Source of the DNA: Naumannella cuiyingiana
Lineage (GTDB): Bacteria > Actinomycetota > Actinomycetes > Propionibacteriales > Propionibacteriaceae
Assembly: GCF_013408305.1 (NCBI RefSeq)
Contig: NZ_JACBZS010000001.1
Span: 3,038,001 to 3,102,000 of the forward strand
Length of the DNA stretch: 64,000 bases
Direction of reading: 5' to 3'
The notes under the pieces are model-generated. The model did no database searches. It worked only from the letters and a program-made list of their open reading frames with translations, and was not told the DNA's origin. Below are positions 16,715-25,765 of the stretch, in pieces. Position 1 is the stretch's first letter; each line of letters starts with the position of its first letter. The translations under genes and the position numbers were made by a program.

Positions 16715-17881
16715 ATGAGTCCCGACGGTCGCCAGCGGCGAAGCCTCGGTCAGCTGCGAACCCGCGTCGGCGAGTTGCGCGCGGGCACCGCAGCAAGAGC
16801 TGGCCGAGCCCTGGATCACATCGGACGGGACAGACGCAGCTGGATCCGCCACGGCATTGCCGCGGCCGCCATCGCAGGACTCGGCCTTGCCGGCGCTGGC
16901 GCGGTCGCCATGACCGGCGTTGCCCATGAGGCGAACCCTGCGGTCACCGGAATCTCCAGTACGGCTGGCGCGCCCGATGACGCGGGCTCCACCGGGCACC
17001 GGGCCGACACCTCTGGCCGGTCGCGCGCGGGCCTTCGGGAGGCAACACGCAGTGGTCAGCGCAGCGATACCCAAGGCAGCGGCAGTAGCGAGGAGCAGAG
17101 CACGGGCCAGCCTCTCGACGGCACCGTCGACATGGCGGCGCGCCGGGCAGCCCAGAAGAACAGCAAGGTTGTCGACACCGGCCAGGAGGACACGCGGGCG
17201 GAGGAGGCTGCCCGGCAACGATCAGAGGCGTTGAAATCCGACGCCGAGAAGAGCCGCAAACTATCGGGAACGCTCAGCAAGGAGCAGCGTCAACAGCAGA
17301 TGCGAGCGGCCCAAGAAGCTGACGCGGGCAAGGGCAATGCATCCTCCGGTAGCACGGCGGTCGGCCGGACCGACTCGGCATCGAGCGACAACGGCTCCGA
17401 CAGCGGTACTGCCGATCTCGGCAGTTCAGACACTGCAGGCGGCACGAGCAGCGGGGGCGGGGCATTGCCGATCGCCAAGGGAAGTTACAACATCGTCGCC
17501 ACGTTCGGGCAGGTCGGATCCTGGTCGCGCTATCACACTGGCGTGGACTTCGCTGCCCCGATCGGGACACCGATCAGAGCGACAGCCGATGGGGTCGTCA
17601 CCAACGGCGGTACCGGTCCGGCCAGCGGTTGGGCGGGCATCTACGTCAGCATCAAGTTCCCCGACGGGAAGCAGATGCTGATGGCGCACATGGCGTCGGC
17701 CGCGGTCCGCACCGGGCAGCGGGTTGCCGCCGGTCAGGTCATCGGCCGGGTGGGCATGACCGGCCGGACGTTCGGCCCGCACACACACCTGGAGCTGTAC
17801 CCCGCTGGCGTCACTCCCGGCGATGTCTACCGGACGGTGAATCCACTGCCTTGGTTCACTGCGAAAGGCTTGAAGCCGTAG
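16715..17881 (+). CDS. Membrane-anchored M23 family metallopeptidase (LytM domain)
   Basis: A 388-residue protein. A basic N-terminus is followed by one membrane segment (about 45-68), then a long low-complexity linker rich in Ser, Gly, Asp, Gln and Lys (about 75-245), and a C-terminal LytM/M23 domain with the zinc ligands HTGVDFA and HTHLELYPAG. Such enzymes cut peptidoglycan cross-links outside the membrane. GAGGAG lies ten bases before the ATG. It stands alone, divergent from cmtR, and its metal-island role is unknown; cell-wall opening for a conjugative element is one possibility. Confidence 0.88.
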   Translation: MSPDGRQRRSLGQLRTRVGELRAGTAARAGRALDHIGRDRRSWIRHGIAAAAIAGLGLAGAGAVAMTGVAHEANPAVTGISSTAGAPDDAGSTGHRADTSGRSRAGLREATRSGQRSDTQGSGSSEEQSTGQPLDGTVDMAARRAAQKNSKVVDTGQEDTRAEEAARQRSEALKSDAEKSRKLSGTLSKEQRQQQMRAAQEADAGKGNASSGSTAVGRTDSASSDNGSDSGTADLGSSDTAGGTSSGGGALPIAKGSYNIVATFGQVGSWSRYHTGVDFAAPIGTPIRATADGVVTNGGTGPASGWAGIYVSIKFPDGKQMLMAHMASAAVRTGQRVAAGQVIGRVGMTGRTFGPHTHLELYPAGVTPGDVYRTVNPLPWFTAKGLKP

Positions 17882-17999
17882 GGGCCCTGAAGCGGCCGGG
17901 TGTCGTTTTGAGACGGGTCGAGCTCGCTGGTGGTGCCGCGGTAACGGCTGAGTCGCTGTCGTACCCCAGGGGTATCGATGTCAACCGTTCGCTTCTTGG

Positions 18000-19082
18000 T
18001 TAGATGCCTGCGTAGGAGTGGAGCCCGGAGAGGAGCAGGTTCACTCCGATGAAGTTGAACCAGAAGACGGCAAGCCCGAGCAGGGCGATGACGGCGGCCC
18101 GTCCGCCCTTCCAGCCGGCGGTCGATCGGGCGTGGAGGTAACAGGCGAAGATCACCCAGGTGACCAGCGCCCAGACCTCCTTGGGGTCCCATCCCCAGTA
18201 GCGGCCCCAGGCGTACTCGGCCCAAACTGCTCCGGCGGCGATGGTGAACGTCCACAGCGGGAAGGCGAAGGCGAAGAGCCGGTAGGCGATCACGTCTATG
18301 CGGCGCGAATCGGGGAGTCGGAGGAGGTAGCCCTTCTCGGTTCCCTTGTCCTCGGCCCGCTTCTTGATCAGGTACAGGATCGAGATGGCTCCGCCGATGT
18401 TGAACGCTGCTCCGCTGATCGTCGCGGCAGTGATGTGGATGATGAACCAGTAGGAGTTCAGCGACGGCACCAACCCGGCGACTGCGACGTAGAACACGGT
18501 CACTGCCAGGCCGTTGCCGACGGTGGCGACCATGGTGATGGGCAGGCCGAGCCAGCGCATCCCCATCTTGGCCAGGACCAGGTAGCCGGCGACGATGATC
18601 ACCATCGCCATGGTGGTGAACTCGAACATGTTGCCCAGCGGCCAGCGGTGAGCGGCGATGCCCCGGGCGGTAATGCCTGCGATCGCGCAGGCCAGCCCGA
18701 TCAGGGTGAAGGAGATGCCCATCCGACCGAACATCTCGGTCTTCTGCTGCGGAATCGGGTCTCCGTCAAAGGGTTCATCGTCGACGTCGACGTCGCCTTC
18801 GGGCTCGAGGGTCGGTGAGTCAGGCGTGGCTTGGGCGGCGGTCCGGGTGATCGTCAGGGTGGACGCTGAGGCCTCTGATGCGCGGCTGGTCGTTGCGCGT
18901 GCGTCGGGGCGGGTTCTGGTCTCGATGTCGTCCGCTGCCTCGCCCTTCCGCTTGCCGGTGGTGCTTCGGGCGGCGGTAATTTTTCGTGCGGCTGCCCATT
19001 CGATGCTGTGCATGGTGAGGGCCAGGGCGTAGATCACGGTCGCGGTGACCAGAGCGAGGTTGGAGAAGTAGTCGATCGTCAT
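18000..19082 (-). CDS. ccsB: Cytochrome c biogenesis protein CcsB/CcsA (ResC), heme handling
   Basis: A 360-residue membrane protein. After one N-terminal segment there is a hydrophilic insert (about 35-115) with few hydrophobic residues, then seven to eight segments. The tryptophan-rich heme-binding motif AEYAWGRYWGWDPKE near residue 295 and conserved histidines (NSYWFIIHI, SGLHSYAGI) define the CcsA/ResC family of system II heme delivery. Its ATG overlaps the resB stop (ATGA). It partners with ResB to export heme and attach it to apocytochrome c. Confidence 0.93.
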   Translation of the reverse strand: MTIDYFSNLALVTATVIYALALTMHSIEWAAARKITAARSTTGKRKGEAADDIETRTRPDARATTSRASEASASTLTITRTAAQATPDSPTLEPEGDVDVDDEPFDGDPIPQQKTEMFGRMGISFTLIGLACAIAGITARGIAAHRWPLGNMFEFTTMAMVIIVAGYLVLAKMGMRWLGLPITMVATVGNGLAVTVFYVAVAGLVPSLNSYWFIIHITAATISGAAFNIGGAISILYLIKKRAEDKGTEKGYLLRLPDSRRIDVIAYRLFAFAFPLWTFTIAAGAVWAEYAWGRYWGWDPKEVWALVTWVIFACYLHARSTAGWKGGRAAVIALLGLAVFWFNFIGVNLLLSGLHSYAGI

Positions 19083-20839
19083 GCCGTCTCCTTCGGTGAT
19101 TGGTTGTCGGTGGTCGGATCGGGCTCTGCCGGTTCGTTCCCGTGCCCGGGTGGGGTCTGGTTGCGTGAGCTCGTTTGCAGGTCGAGGCTGTTGACGAGGG
19201 CTTCGACGTCTTCGGTGAGTCCCGTTCGGGCGTCGGCCCGGTCGAGTCCGGCGATCTCGAGGAGGTTGTGGCCGTCGACCCGTCGGATCCGTGCCCAGAT
19301 CCGCCGGGGCCGGATGAACAGCGAGAAGCTGAGCCCCAGCACGGCGGTTCCGATAGCGACGATCGTGATGGGTGCGCCGGGGGAGTCGCCGACCTGGATC
19401 TTGATCCAGCGCTGCACCCCGTCCAGCTGGATGGATCCTTGCCCGTTGGGCAGCTTTTGGATGTATCCGGGTCGGAGGATGAACCGCAGCGGCTGTTTGG
19501 GGTCCTTCGGGTTCATGATCTGGGTCATGCCGCGGGTGTCGAGCGAGTAGACGCTCTGGGGTTGGCCGGTCTCGGCGGTGGGCTTGCCCGACCAGGCGTT
19601 CAGGAACAGTTGGGGATTCAACGCGTCGGGGAACACCGAGCGGGGCCCGGAGCCGTCCACGTAGGCGCTGGGCAGGAAGAACCCTTCAAAGCCGAGTTTG
19701 CGAGGCCTGGCGTCGGGCGCACTGATCGCCCCAGCGGAGGTGAAGTTGCCGTCCTGCGGCAGGAAGATGACAGGACCGGAGGAGACGACGTTGCCGTCGC
19801 CGTCCTTCACCGTCACGATCGGTGCGTATCCCCAGGCGATCAGGTGGACCTTTTCGCCGCCGGCCAGGTTGAGCGGATGGTTGACCCGCAAGGTTTCCTG
19901 GCGGGGCTTGTCTCCTGGACGGTCGGTGACAGTGACTGCGGCGTTGAACTCCCGCGCGGCCCCTCGCTGGACGTTGCCGGTCTCGAACTTCACGTCGAAG
20001 CTGTCGACCTTGATGCTGAAGGGGGTCAGAGACGATTGCCGGAACAGCGGGCCGGCCTTGAAGTCGTCGTATTGCACCAGGTCATTGGTGAAGCTTTCGC
20101 CTCCCACGACCAGCGCCCGGTCGCCGCGGAAGCTGGTCAGCCAGACCACGGCCACGCCGAGCAGCAAGAAGACCAGGCTGATGTGGAAGGCGAGGTTGCC
20201 CGCCTCTCGCAGGTAGCCCCGCTCGGCCGCCAGTGACCCGTCGGGGTGCTGGGTGACCCGGTACCGCCTGCTTCGCAGGTTGTCGCGCAGCCGGCGCAGG
20301 ATGGCAGCATCGGTCGGGGCCGCGCTGTCGCCGGCTTCGGCTGCGGTCAGGTCGGCGGAGGCGTAGGCGGGCAGACGATGCAGGTATCGCGGTGTGCGGG
20401 GCGGCTGTGCTCGCACGGCCCGGAGATAGACCCCGGCCCGGGGGATGATGCAGCCGATCAGGCTGATGAACAGCAGGATGTAGATCGCGGAGAACCAGGG
20501 CGAGGTGTAGACGTTGAAGAGTCCGACCTTGTCATAGATCGGTCCCAGCGTCTTGTGCTGGTCGAGGAAGGACTTGACTCGCACCGGCGATATGTTCTGC
20601 TGCGGCACCAACGATCCGGGCACCGCGGCCAGTGCCAGCAGGAACAGCAACGCCAGCGCCGTCCGCATGGTGATCAACTGCGTCCACAGGAACCGCAGCC
20701 CGCCGAGGAATCCGATCACCGGCGCATTGGAGGAAGTCCTGCGAGTGGCGGGTTCGGTGGTTGCGATGCCCGCCGCGTCGGGATCGGCTCGCGGGCCAGG
20801 TGCGGCATCGGATCTGCTGGTGGGGCGGAGATCATTCAT
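19079..20839 (-). CDS. resB: Cytochrome c biogenesis protein ResB (Ccs1)
   Basis: A 586-residue protein of the ResB family. It shows the early signature TMRTALALLFLLALAAVPGS, then LVPQ, two further segments near 120 and 230, a large extracytoplasmic domain (about 250-490) and a final segment ending SLFIRPRRIWARI. It forms the heme-export and ligation complex with CcsB/ResC. It overlaps the preceding histidine-motif gene by 8 bases and ccsB by 4, so these three genes are one transcription unit. The long Thr/Pro-rich C-terminal tail is unremarkable. Confidence 0.93.
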   Translation of the reverse strand: MNDLRPTSRSDAAPGPRADPDAAGIATTEPATRRTSSNAPVIGFLGGLRFLWTQLITMRTALALLFLLALAAVPGSLVPQQNISPVRVKSFLDQHKTLGPIYDKVGLFNVYTSPWFSAIYILLFISLIGCIIPRAGVYLRAVRAQPPRTPRYLHRLPAYASADLTAAEAGDSAAPTDAAILRRLRDNLRSRRYRVTQHPDGSLAAERGYLREAGNLAFHISLVFLLLGVAVVWLTSFRGDRALVVGGESFTNDLVQYDDFKAGPLFRQSSLTPFSIKVDSFDVKFETGNVQRGAAREFNAAVTVTDRPGDKPRQETLRVNHPLNLAGGEKVHLIAWGYAPIVTVKDGDGNVVSSGPVIFLPQDGNFTSAGAISAPDARPRKLGFEGFFLPSAYVDGSGPRSVFPDALNPQLFLNAWSGKPTAETGQPQSVYSLDTRGMTQIMNPKDPKQPLRFILRPGYIQKLPNGQGSIQLDGVQRWIKIQVGDSPGAPITIVAIGTAVLGLSFSLFIRPRRIWARIRRVDGHNLLEIAGLDRADARTGLTEDVEALVNSLDLQTSSRNQTPPGHGNEPAEPDPTTDNQSPKETA

Positions 20840-21566
20840 TGGCGTCGAAGGCGAAGCTCGAGGGCGGATTGTCGGTCGCGTTCCGGGGGCCGTAGATCAG
20901 TGAGATCTGGCGTCGCTCGCCGAGTTCGATCGTGGCGGGGTCGCCGGTGAACGGTTTGCCGTCCACGTAGGCGCGCAGGCTGTCGGTCTTGTTGTTGGTC
21001 AGGCCGCCGATGCCTTGGCCGTCGAGTCGCACGTCCCACTCGGCGAACAGCTGTCCGAGGGTGTATTTGCCGTCGGTCTTGTGTGACTCGACGTGCAGGA
21101 CGCCGCGTTCGTCGTGGGTGTGCAGCTCCGACATCGAGCCGGTCTTCGCGTCGACGCCGATTGCTCCCGGTAACGCGAGCGGCTGGCCGTTGACGGTGAT
21201 GTCCAGATGGGAGTGGAAGTGCGCGGCGGTGCCTTCCATGTTCGATGCCTGCAGACCGGCGGCCTCGGCCAGGCGGCCCGGATCGGCCGGGAGCCCCCAC
21301 GGCGGCAGATCGCTTCGCCCCTTGGTGCCGGCCACCGGCCCAGCGGCGTTGGGTGCTGATAGTTGCCGGGCCACCAGCCAAATGCCGATGCCGAGGGCAC
21401 CGGCGACGATGACCGCGGTGACCCCGACCAGGAAACGCCGCCGCGTTCGGGCGCGGGCCTCCTGCCGTTTCATCTCTGCCAACCGGGCGCGGGCGCGCGC
21501 GGATCCGGGTTCGCGATTGGTCGATGCACCGTGTCGATGCTTGTTCTTCGATCGCTTCTGATTCAC
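20832..21566 (-). CDS. Membrane-anchored histidine-motif protein (copy 1), unknown function
   Basis: A 244-residue protein not matched to a named family. It has a strongly basic cytoplasmic start, one membrane segment (about 45-67), a linker, then an extracytoplasmic domain with the striking motifs AAHFHSHLDITVNG (His116, 118, 120) and SELHTHDERGVLHVES (His149, 151, 158), plus YTLGQLFAEWDVRL and LRAYVDGKPF. The clustered histidines suggest copper or heme binding. Start GTG at 21566 follows AGGAAC. It overlaps resB, so it is probably made with the cytochrome c assembly machinery; a second copy lies at 28673-29431 before a TlpA-like gene. Confidence 0.8.
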   Translation of the reverse strand: MNQKRSKNKHRHGASTNREPGSARARARLAEMKRQEARARTRRRFLVGVTAVIVAGALGIGIWLVARQLSAPNAAGPVAGTKGRSDLPPWGLPADPGRLAEAAGLQASNMEGTAAHFHSHLDITVNGQPLALPGAIGVDAKTGSMSELHTHDERGVLHVESHKTDGKYTLGQLFAEWDVRLDGQGIGGLTNNKTDSLRAYVDGKPFTGDPATIELGERRQISLIYGPRNATDNPPSSFAFDANE

Positions 21567-21721
21567 GTTCCTGTTTCCTGTCGTGCTGGAGAGTCTGAGG
21601 AGCTTGTCTGACTGCTCAACCGGGCGCGCAGTGATCAAGCCGGGTGTGCAATTGATGGGCCGAGGAGCGGGACGAATTGCTGGGGCTCACCGCAGCCTGC
21701 TCATGGCCCGGGCGGGTGGGG

Positions 21722-22180
21722 TCAGATCCGAAGAATCGACAGCTCTATGAGACTGGGAGCCGGTCGGCGACGCCAATGTGCGACGGCTCCGATGGCCGAT
21801 CCGATGCTGCGGGCTCGGCAATGCCACCATCGACCGGGGGTTCGCCCACGAACGATCACGGCCACCGCCAGCAAGACGATGGTCATGACGCAGCCAGCGG
21901 CGGCGATGCAGCCCATCGGACCGGTCGGTCGGTCATGCGATGAAGCCGCCAACGAAGGGGGCGCGCAGCTGGGACAGCCGCTCAACGGTTGTCGAGTTGC
22001 TGGATGTCGACCGGGTGGGTTGCTTGCCGTGACTGGAGCATGAATCGGCTGCGCGTCGGGTGGCACGCGGTGCACCGACGAATTGCTCGGCGGCACGGGT
22101 TCGGCTGACGTCAACACCATCGGGTGCATCAGCGCGAGGCTGACCAGCAGGGCGAGGCCGGTCGCGCGGGAGACGCTCAT
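21722..22180 (-). CDS. DUF6153-like secreted/membrane protein (copy 1)
   Basis: A 152-residue protein: an N-terminal hydrophobic segment with LALMHPMVL, a Pro/Ser/His-rich extracytoplasmic stretch with CPSC, then MGCIAAAGCVMTIVLLAVAVIV as a second membrane segment, and the ending SLIELSILRI. Three other proteins in this window share the layout and the last residues (LSI-R). This pattern resembles DUF6153 proteins of actinobacteria, which recur near copper genes. Its ATG overlaps the upstream small gene (ATGA), making it the last gene of the lgt-lnt operon. Function unknown. Confidence 0.7.
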   Translation of the reverse strand: MSVSRATGLALLVSLALMHPMVLTSAEPVPPSNSSVHRVPPDAQPIHAPVTASNPPGRHPATRQPLSGCPSCAPPSLAASSHDRPTGPMGCIAAAGCVMTIVLLAVAVIVRGRTPGRWWHCRARSIGSAIGAVAHWRRRPAPSLIELSILRI

Positions 22181-22494
22181 TCCTCCGACACCTCCGGGCT
22201 GGCGAGCTCGCTTTCCCAGAGCTGGAAGTCGTCAGAGGTGTCTTCGGTGCTGCCATCCGCCCTCCGCAACCAGATCATCGACACGGCGCAGACGGTCAAC
22301 AGCGTCGCGATCGACGCCACAGTGACGGCACCGCGACGCCAAAGGTCCACAAGTAGCAGGCAGGCGCTCCAGGCTCCGGCCACCTGGAGCAACCCGGGAA
22401 ACACTCGTGCAGAAGGGCGCGTCCGTACGCAGCCCAGGCCGGTCGCCACCATCAGAACCGCGGTGCAGATCAGGCTACTCACGATCATCATCAC
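22177..22494 (-). CDS. Small membrane protein, unknown
   Basis: A 105-residue protein with three hydrophobic segments (about 1-20, 33-49 and 57-75) and an acidic tail rich in Glu, Ser and Asp. No family recognised. It begins at GTG 22494, or ATG 22491, overlapping the lnt stop, and its own stop overlaps the next start. Tight coupling on both sides suggests a real gene that works with the lipoprotein or cytochrome assembly genes around it. Confidence 0.7.
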   Translation of the reverse strand: MMMIVSSLICTAVLMVATGLGCVRTRPSARVFPGLLQVAGAWSACLLLVDLWRRGAVTVASIATLLTVCAVSMIWLRRADGSTEDTSDDFQLWESELASPEVSEE

Positions 22495-24218
22495 GCTCCT
22501 GCCGCTCTCGACCGGCGGGCGCGGCCACGCCCGACCGTCGCCGTGAGGCAGCCGCTCAGCGCGAGGAGTGCGAGGCCACGCTCCAGCCAGGGGGCGATCC
22601 GCACCGCCGGGGTGATGTTGGTGCGCAGCGGCATCGTCACCACGGTCGAGGCGGCGGTGCGCTCACGGGACTTCCACTGCGCACGGCCGTCCCGGCCGAT
22701 GAAGCCGGAGACTCCGTTGGTGGTGGCGACGGCGATCTCGCGGCGGGTCTCCATCGCTCGTGCCCGGGTGATGGCGAACTGCTGGTCGACCTGGCCGGTC
22801 CCGACGTAGGTCGCATTGTTGCTCTGGACCAGGAAGAGCTGCGCACCGCCGGTGATCACGTCGTAGATCGTGTCGTCGTAGGCCAGCTCGAAACAGATCG
22901 CATCCCCCACGATGACCGGCTGCTCCGGGCCGCCGGCCAGGCGGAGGGGGACCGGGAGTGCGCCGGGCCGGGTGCCTGGCACCGACTGTGCTCCGACCAG
23001 CTTCAAGATCGGGAACAACGGCAGCAGTCGGTCACGGAAGGGGATCCACTCGCCGAACGGGACCAGGTTGCGCTTGTCGTAGCGGGCCACGATGCCCCGG
23101 CGGGGGTCCCACCACAGGCCGCTGGTCTGCCGCTGGTCGACGCCGGGGCCGGCCATCACCGCCCCGGCGAAGATGGGAACCCCGGCAAGCTCGGTCGCGG
23201 ACTGCAGCTGGTCGCGCGTGATCGGGTCAACGGTCGGGTCGATGTCGGTGGAGTTCTCCGGCCACAGAACGAAGTCGGGCCGGGCGATCCGTCCCTGGTC
23301 TGCGGCGTTGATCAGTCGGCGGGTCTCCCGGACATGGTTCGCGGTCACGGTGCGCATCCGGCCCAGCGCTTCGATCCCTTTCCCCGGAACGTTGCCCTGG
23401 ACTATGCCCACACGAGCCTTCTGTGCAGGGGCCGGCGGGCCGGGATTCCACCCGGACAGGGCCAAACCCGTGCCCATCACGATCGACCAGGTCGCCAATG
23501 CCGGTAGCGCTGTCCGGGCCACCATGCTGCGTGTCAGCGGTCCGTGCGACCGCCGTGCCCGGATGATCTCGATCGCCAGCCAGCCGACGCACTGGGCCAG
23601 CAGAGCCACCGCGAACGACACACCTACGGTGCCGATGAAGGGCAGCAGTCCGGCCAGCGGGGCATCCACTGCGGTGTAGGCCAGACGGGTCCAGCCGAAG
23701 CCGCCGAACGGATAGCGCGCGTAGACGTACTCGACGCCGACCCAGGCAGCAGCGGCGATCACCGGCCAGGACCGGAGCCGCCCGATGATCGCCAGCGCGA
23801 GGCCGAGCAGCCCGAAGAAGACGGCCTCGAATCCGATCAGGCCCACCACACCCAGGTAGGCGGCCGCGCCGCCGCCGACGATCACCCGGACCCAGCCGAT
23901 CGCCACCAGGAGCAGCGCCACCCCGAACACGTATCCGACCGCGAACCCGCGCCGAGGCGGAACCGCGTGAACAGCCACCGACAGTCCCGCGACGCCGAGG
24001 AAGCCCAGCGGCCACAGTGCGTACGGCTGAAACGCGAACCCGACTGCCAACCCGGACAACGCGGCCAAGACCAGCCGACCCAGCGACTGAATTATCTGAC
24101 CGCCGCGGCCCCGGGTGGATGAGGAATCCACGCAGGTCACAGAAATGTCGGTAGCAGCATCGTCAACGTGACAGGCGGCACCGCGGGTGGAAGTCGCGTC
24201 ATCGCGTCGGTAGATCAC
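22491..24218 (-). CDS. lnt: Apolipoprotein N-acyltransferase
   Basis: A 575-residue protein: a non-conserved N-terminus, then about six to seven membrane segments and a C-terminal nitrilase-like domain. The catalytic triad is visible as Glu in LWPENSTDID, Lys in YDKRNLVPFGEW and Cys in DAICFELAY. It adds the third acyl chain to the N-terminal cysteine of lipoproteins; in actinobacteria such enzymes do act (mycobacterial Lnt). The GTG start overlaps the lgt stop (GTGA), so lgt and lnt form one operon. This is an island copy beside cytochrome c and thioredoxin genes. Confidence 0.93.
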   Translation of the reverse strand: MIYRRDDATSTRGAACHVDDAATDISVTCVDSSSTRGRGGQIIQSLGRLVLAALSGLAVGFAFQPYALWPLGFLGVAGLSVAVHAVPPRRGFAVGYVFGVALLLVAIGWVRVIVGGGAAAYLGVVGLIGFEAVFFGLLGLALAIIGRLRSWPVIAAAAWVGVEYVYARYPFGGFGWTRLAYTAVDAPLAGLLPFIGTVGVSFAVALLAQCVGWLAIEIIRARRSHGPLTRSMVARTALPALATWSIVMGTGLALSGWNPGPPAPAQKARVGIVQGNVPGKGIEALGRMRTVTANHVRETRRLINAADQGRIARPDFVLWPENSTDIDPTVDPITRDQLQSATELAGVPIFAGAVMAGPGVDQRQTSGLWWDPRRGIVARYDKRNLVPFGEWIPFRDRLLPLFPILKLVGAQSVPGTRPGALPVPLRLAGGPEQPVIVGDAICFELAYDDTIYDVITGGAQLFLVQSNNATYVGTGQVDQQFAITRARAMETRREIAVATTNGVSGFIGRDGRAQWKSRERTAASTVVTMPLRTNITPAVRIAPWLERGLALLALSGCLTATVGRGRARRSRAAGA

Positions 24219-25225
24219 CGCGGACCCCCGCCGGCACGCTCGGCTGTGCCGGAGTCGTGCTCCGGCGTGGTGGGGTGATCGAGCGCGGATGGCTCTGATT
24301 GGTCCAACGCAGCGAAGGAATCGGAAGCGGGGACGGGCGGCGTTTCACCAGCTCTGCTGCCCGGCCGCTCGCCGACGACCGACCGGTCACCCTCGACGAC
24401 CAGCTCCCGGCCGGGCTTGTTGCGGAGCAGCCAGAGCAAGCAGAGCAGGGCGGCCAGGAAGACGATGCCCGAGACGTAGTCGTTGAGCCGGAACGGGCCG
24501 AGGTGATGCGCGGGGTCGATGCGCAGGCTCTCCACCCATGCTCTGCCGGCGGTGTAGAACATCACGTAGAGCATGAACGCCTTGCCGTGGCCCAGCCGGA
24601 ACCGACGGTCGAGCGCAATCACCGCGATCGCCACCGCGACGTCCCAGATCAGCTCGTACAGGAACGTCGGGTGGAAGGTGGCGTACTGCTCGTAGCCGAC
24701 GGGCCGGTACTGCGGGTCGATCTTCAGCGCCCATGGCAGGGTGCTCGGCCGACCGAAGAGTTCCTGGTTGAACCAGTTGCCCAGTCGGCCGACGGCCTGC
24801 GCGATGGCCACCCCCGGGGCGAGAGCGTCGGCGAGCGCCCAGAATCTGATCCGGCGTCGGCGCGCGACCAGGTAGCCGCCGAACGCTCCGAGCGCGACAC
24901 CGCCCCAGATGCCCAGGCCGCCGTCCCAGATGAAGAACGCTCGATACCAGGTGCGGCCCGGTCCGAAGTAGAGCTGGTAGTCGGTGATCACGTGGTAGAG
25001 GCGGGCTCCGACGATGCCGAACGGAACCGAAACCAGGGCGACGGTCTCGACCGCGTCGCGGCTGCCGCCTCGGGCGATCCACCGTCGGGTGGCGACGATC
25101 GTGCCGATGATCACGCCCGCGATGATGCACAGCGCGTATGCCCGGATCGGGAGTCGCCCGAACAGCAACCATTCCCTCCACGGAGGGCTCGGAATGAAGA
25201 ACAACGGGAGCGTGTGACCGATCAT
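24215..25225 (-). CDS. lgt: Prolipoprotein diacylglyceryl transferase
   Basis: A 336-residue Lgt with seven membrane segments. The signature VGRLGNWFNQELFGRP near residue 170, the conserved His in GARLYHVITDY near 100 and FHPTFLYELIWD near 205 are in place. A Ser/Pro/Glu-rich tail (about 285-336) is extra. It transfers diacylglyceryl from phosphatidylglycerol to the lipobox cysteine. The ATG at 25225 was chosen for GGGGAGG upstream. Operon order is lgt-lnt-small membrane protein-DUF6153-like. Confidence 0.94.
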   Translation of the reverse strand: MIGHTLPLFFIPSPPWREWLLFGRLPIRAYALCIIAGVIIGTIVATRRWIARGGSRDAVETVALVSVPFGIVGARLYHVITDYQLYFGPGRTWYRAFFIWDGGLGIWGGVALGAFGGYLVARRRRIRFWALADALAPGVAIAQAVGRLGNWFNQELFGRPSTLPWALKIDPQYRPVGYEQYATFHPTFLYELIWDVAVAIAVIALDRRFRLGHGKAFMLYVMFYTAGRAWVESLRIDPAHHLGPFRLNDYVSGIVFLAALLCLLWLLRNKPGRELVVEGDRSVVGERPGSRAGETPPVPASDSFAALDQSEPSALDHPTTPEHDSGTAERAGGGPR

Positions 25226-25456
25226 TGAGCCGATGCCTCCCCGATGTCGCTGCAGCCCTGCACGCATGCGAGCAGGACGTGGTGCCGGCTTGGACCGCTG
25301 TCGTGCATCGTCCGAAGACGGACGGACCCGGTGTCCCGGTGCCCGTGGATGCGTACCGATGTCAAGGGCATTGCCGTTGGCGTGTGGGGGTGCATACTTC
25401 TGCCTTGCTGTCAGTGCCGGTTTCGGGACATGTGGTGCGGCAATCTGTGAGCGGGA

Positions 25457-25765
25457 TCAGTGATGGCCACGGTTCCCGGATCCAGGCCGGTGGGTGCGCG
25501 CGCCGATGACGACCCCGCCGGCAATGGCGAGAAGGCCTGCGGCTGGGTAGCCGAGCAGCAGGTCCTGCCAGCCCATGGCCAGTGGGATCGGTCGCCATCC
25601 CAGGTGCGCGAGCCAGTGCGTGATGCCCATCACCACCGCTAGCACGACGAGGATCCACCCGACGACGCGGCGCGGAGTCCACACGCGCAGTTGGCGGTTC
25701 ATCTCGCGTTGGCGTTGCTTTCGACGACGTTCTTCGGGAGTGCTGTTGCTGCCTGGTTGCTTCAT
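25457..25765 (-). CDS. Small two-TM membrane protein coupled to CcdA
   Basis: A 102-residue protein. The first 30 residues are highly charged (ERRRKQRQREMNRQ), then two membrane segments (about 34-55 with GITHWLAHLGW, and about 70-89 with YPAAGLLAIAGGVVIGA), ending in a His-containing tail. It begins with an ATG overlapping the ccdA stop (TGATG). No family was recognised. The His pair at the end of the first segment and coupling to ccdA suggest a role in thiol or heme traffic across the membrane. Confidence 0.75.
   Translation of the reverse strand: MKQPGSNSTPEERRRKQRQREMNRQLRVWTPRRVVGWILVVLAVVMGITHWLAHLGWRPIPLAMGWQDLLLGYPAAGLLAIAGGVVIGARTHRPGSGNRGHH

Noticed and set aside
17962-17974. TACCCC-A-GGGGTA palindrome as a sixth CsoR box
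   Set aside because: The arms are separated by one base, not three, and it lies between the converging ends of the M23 and ccsB genes where no promoter is needed. It may be chance or part of a terminator.
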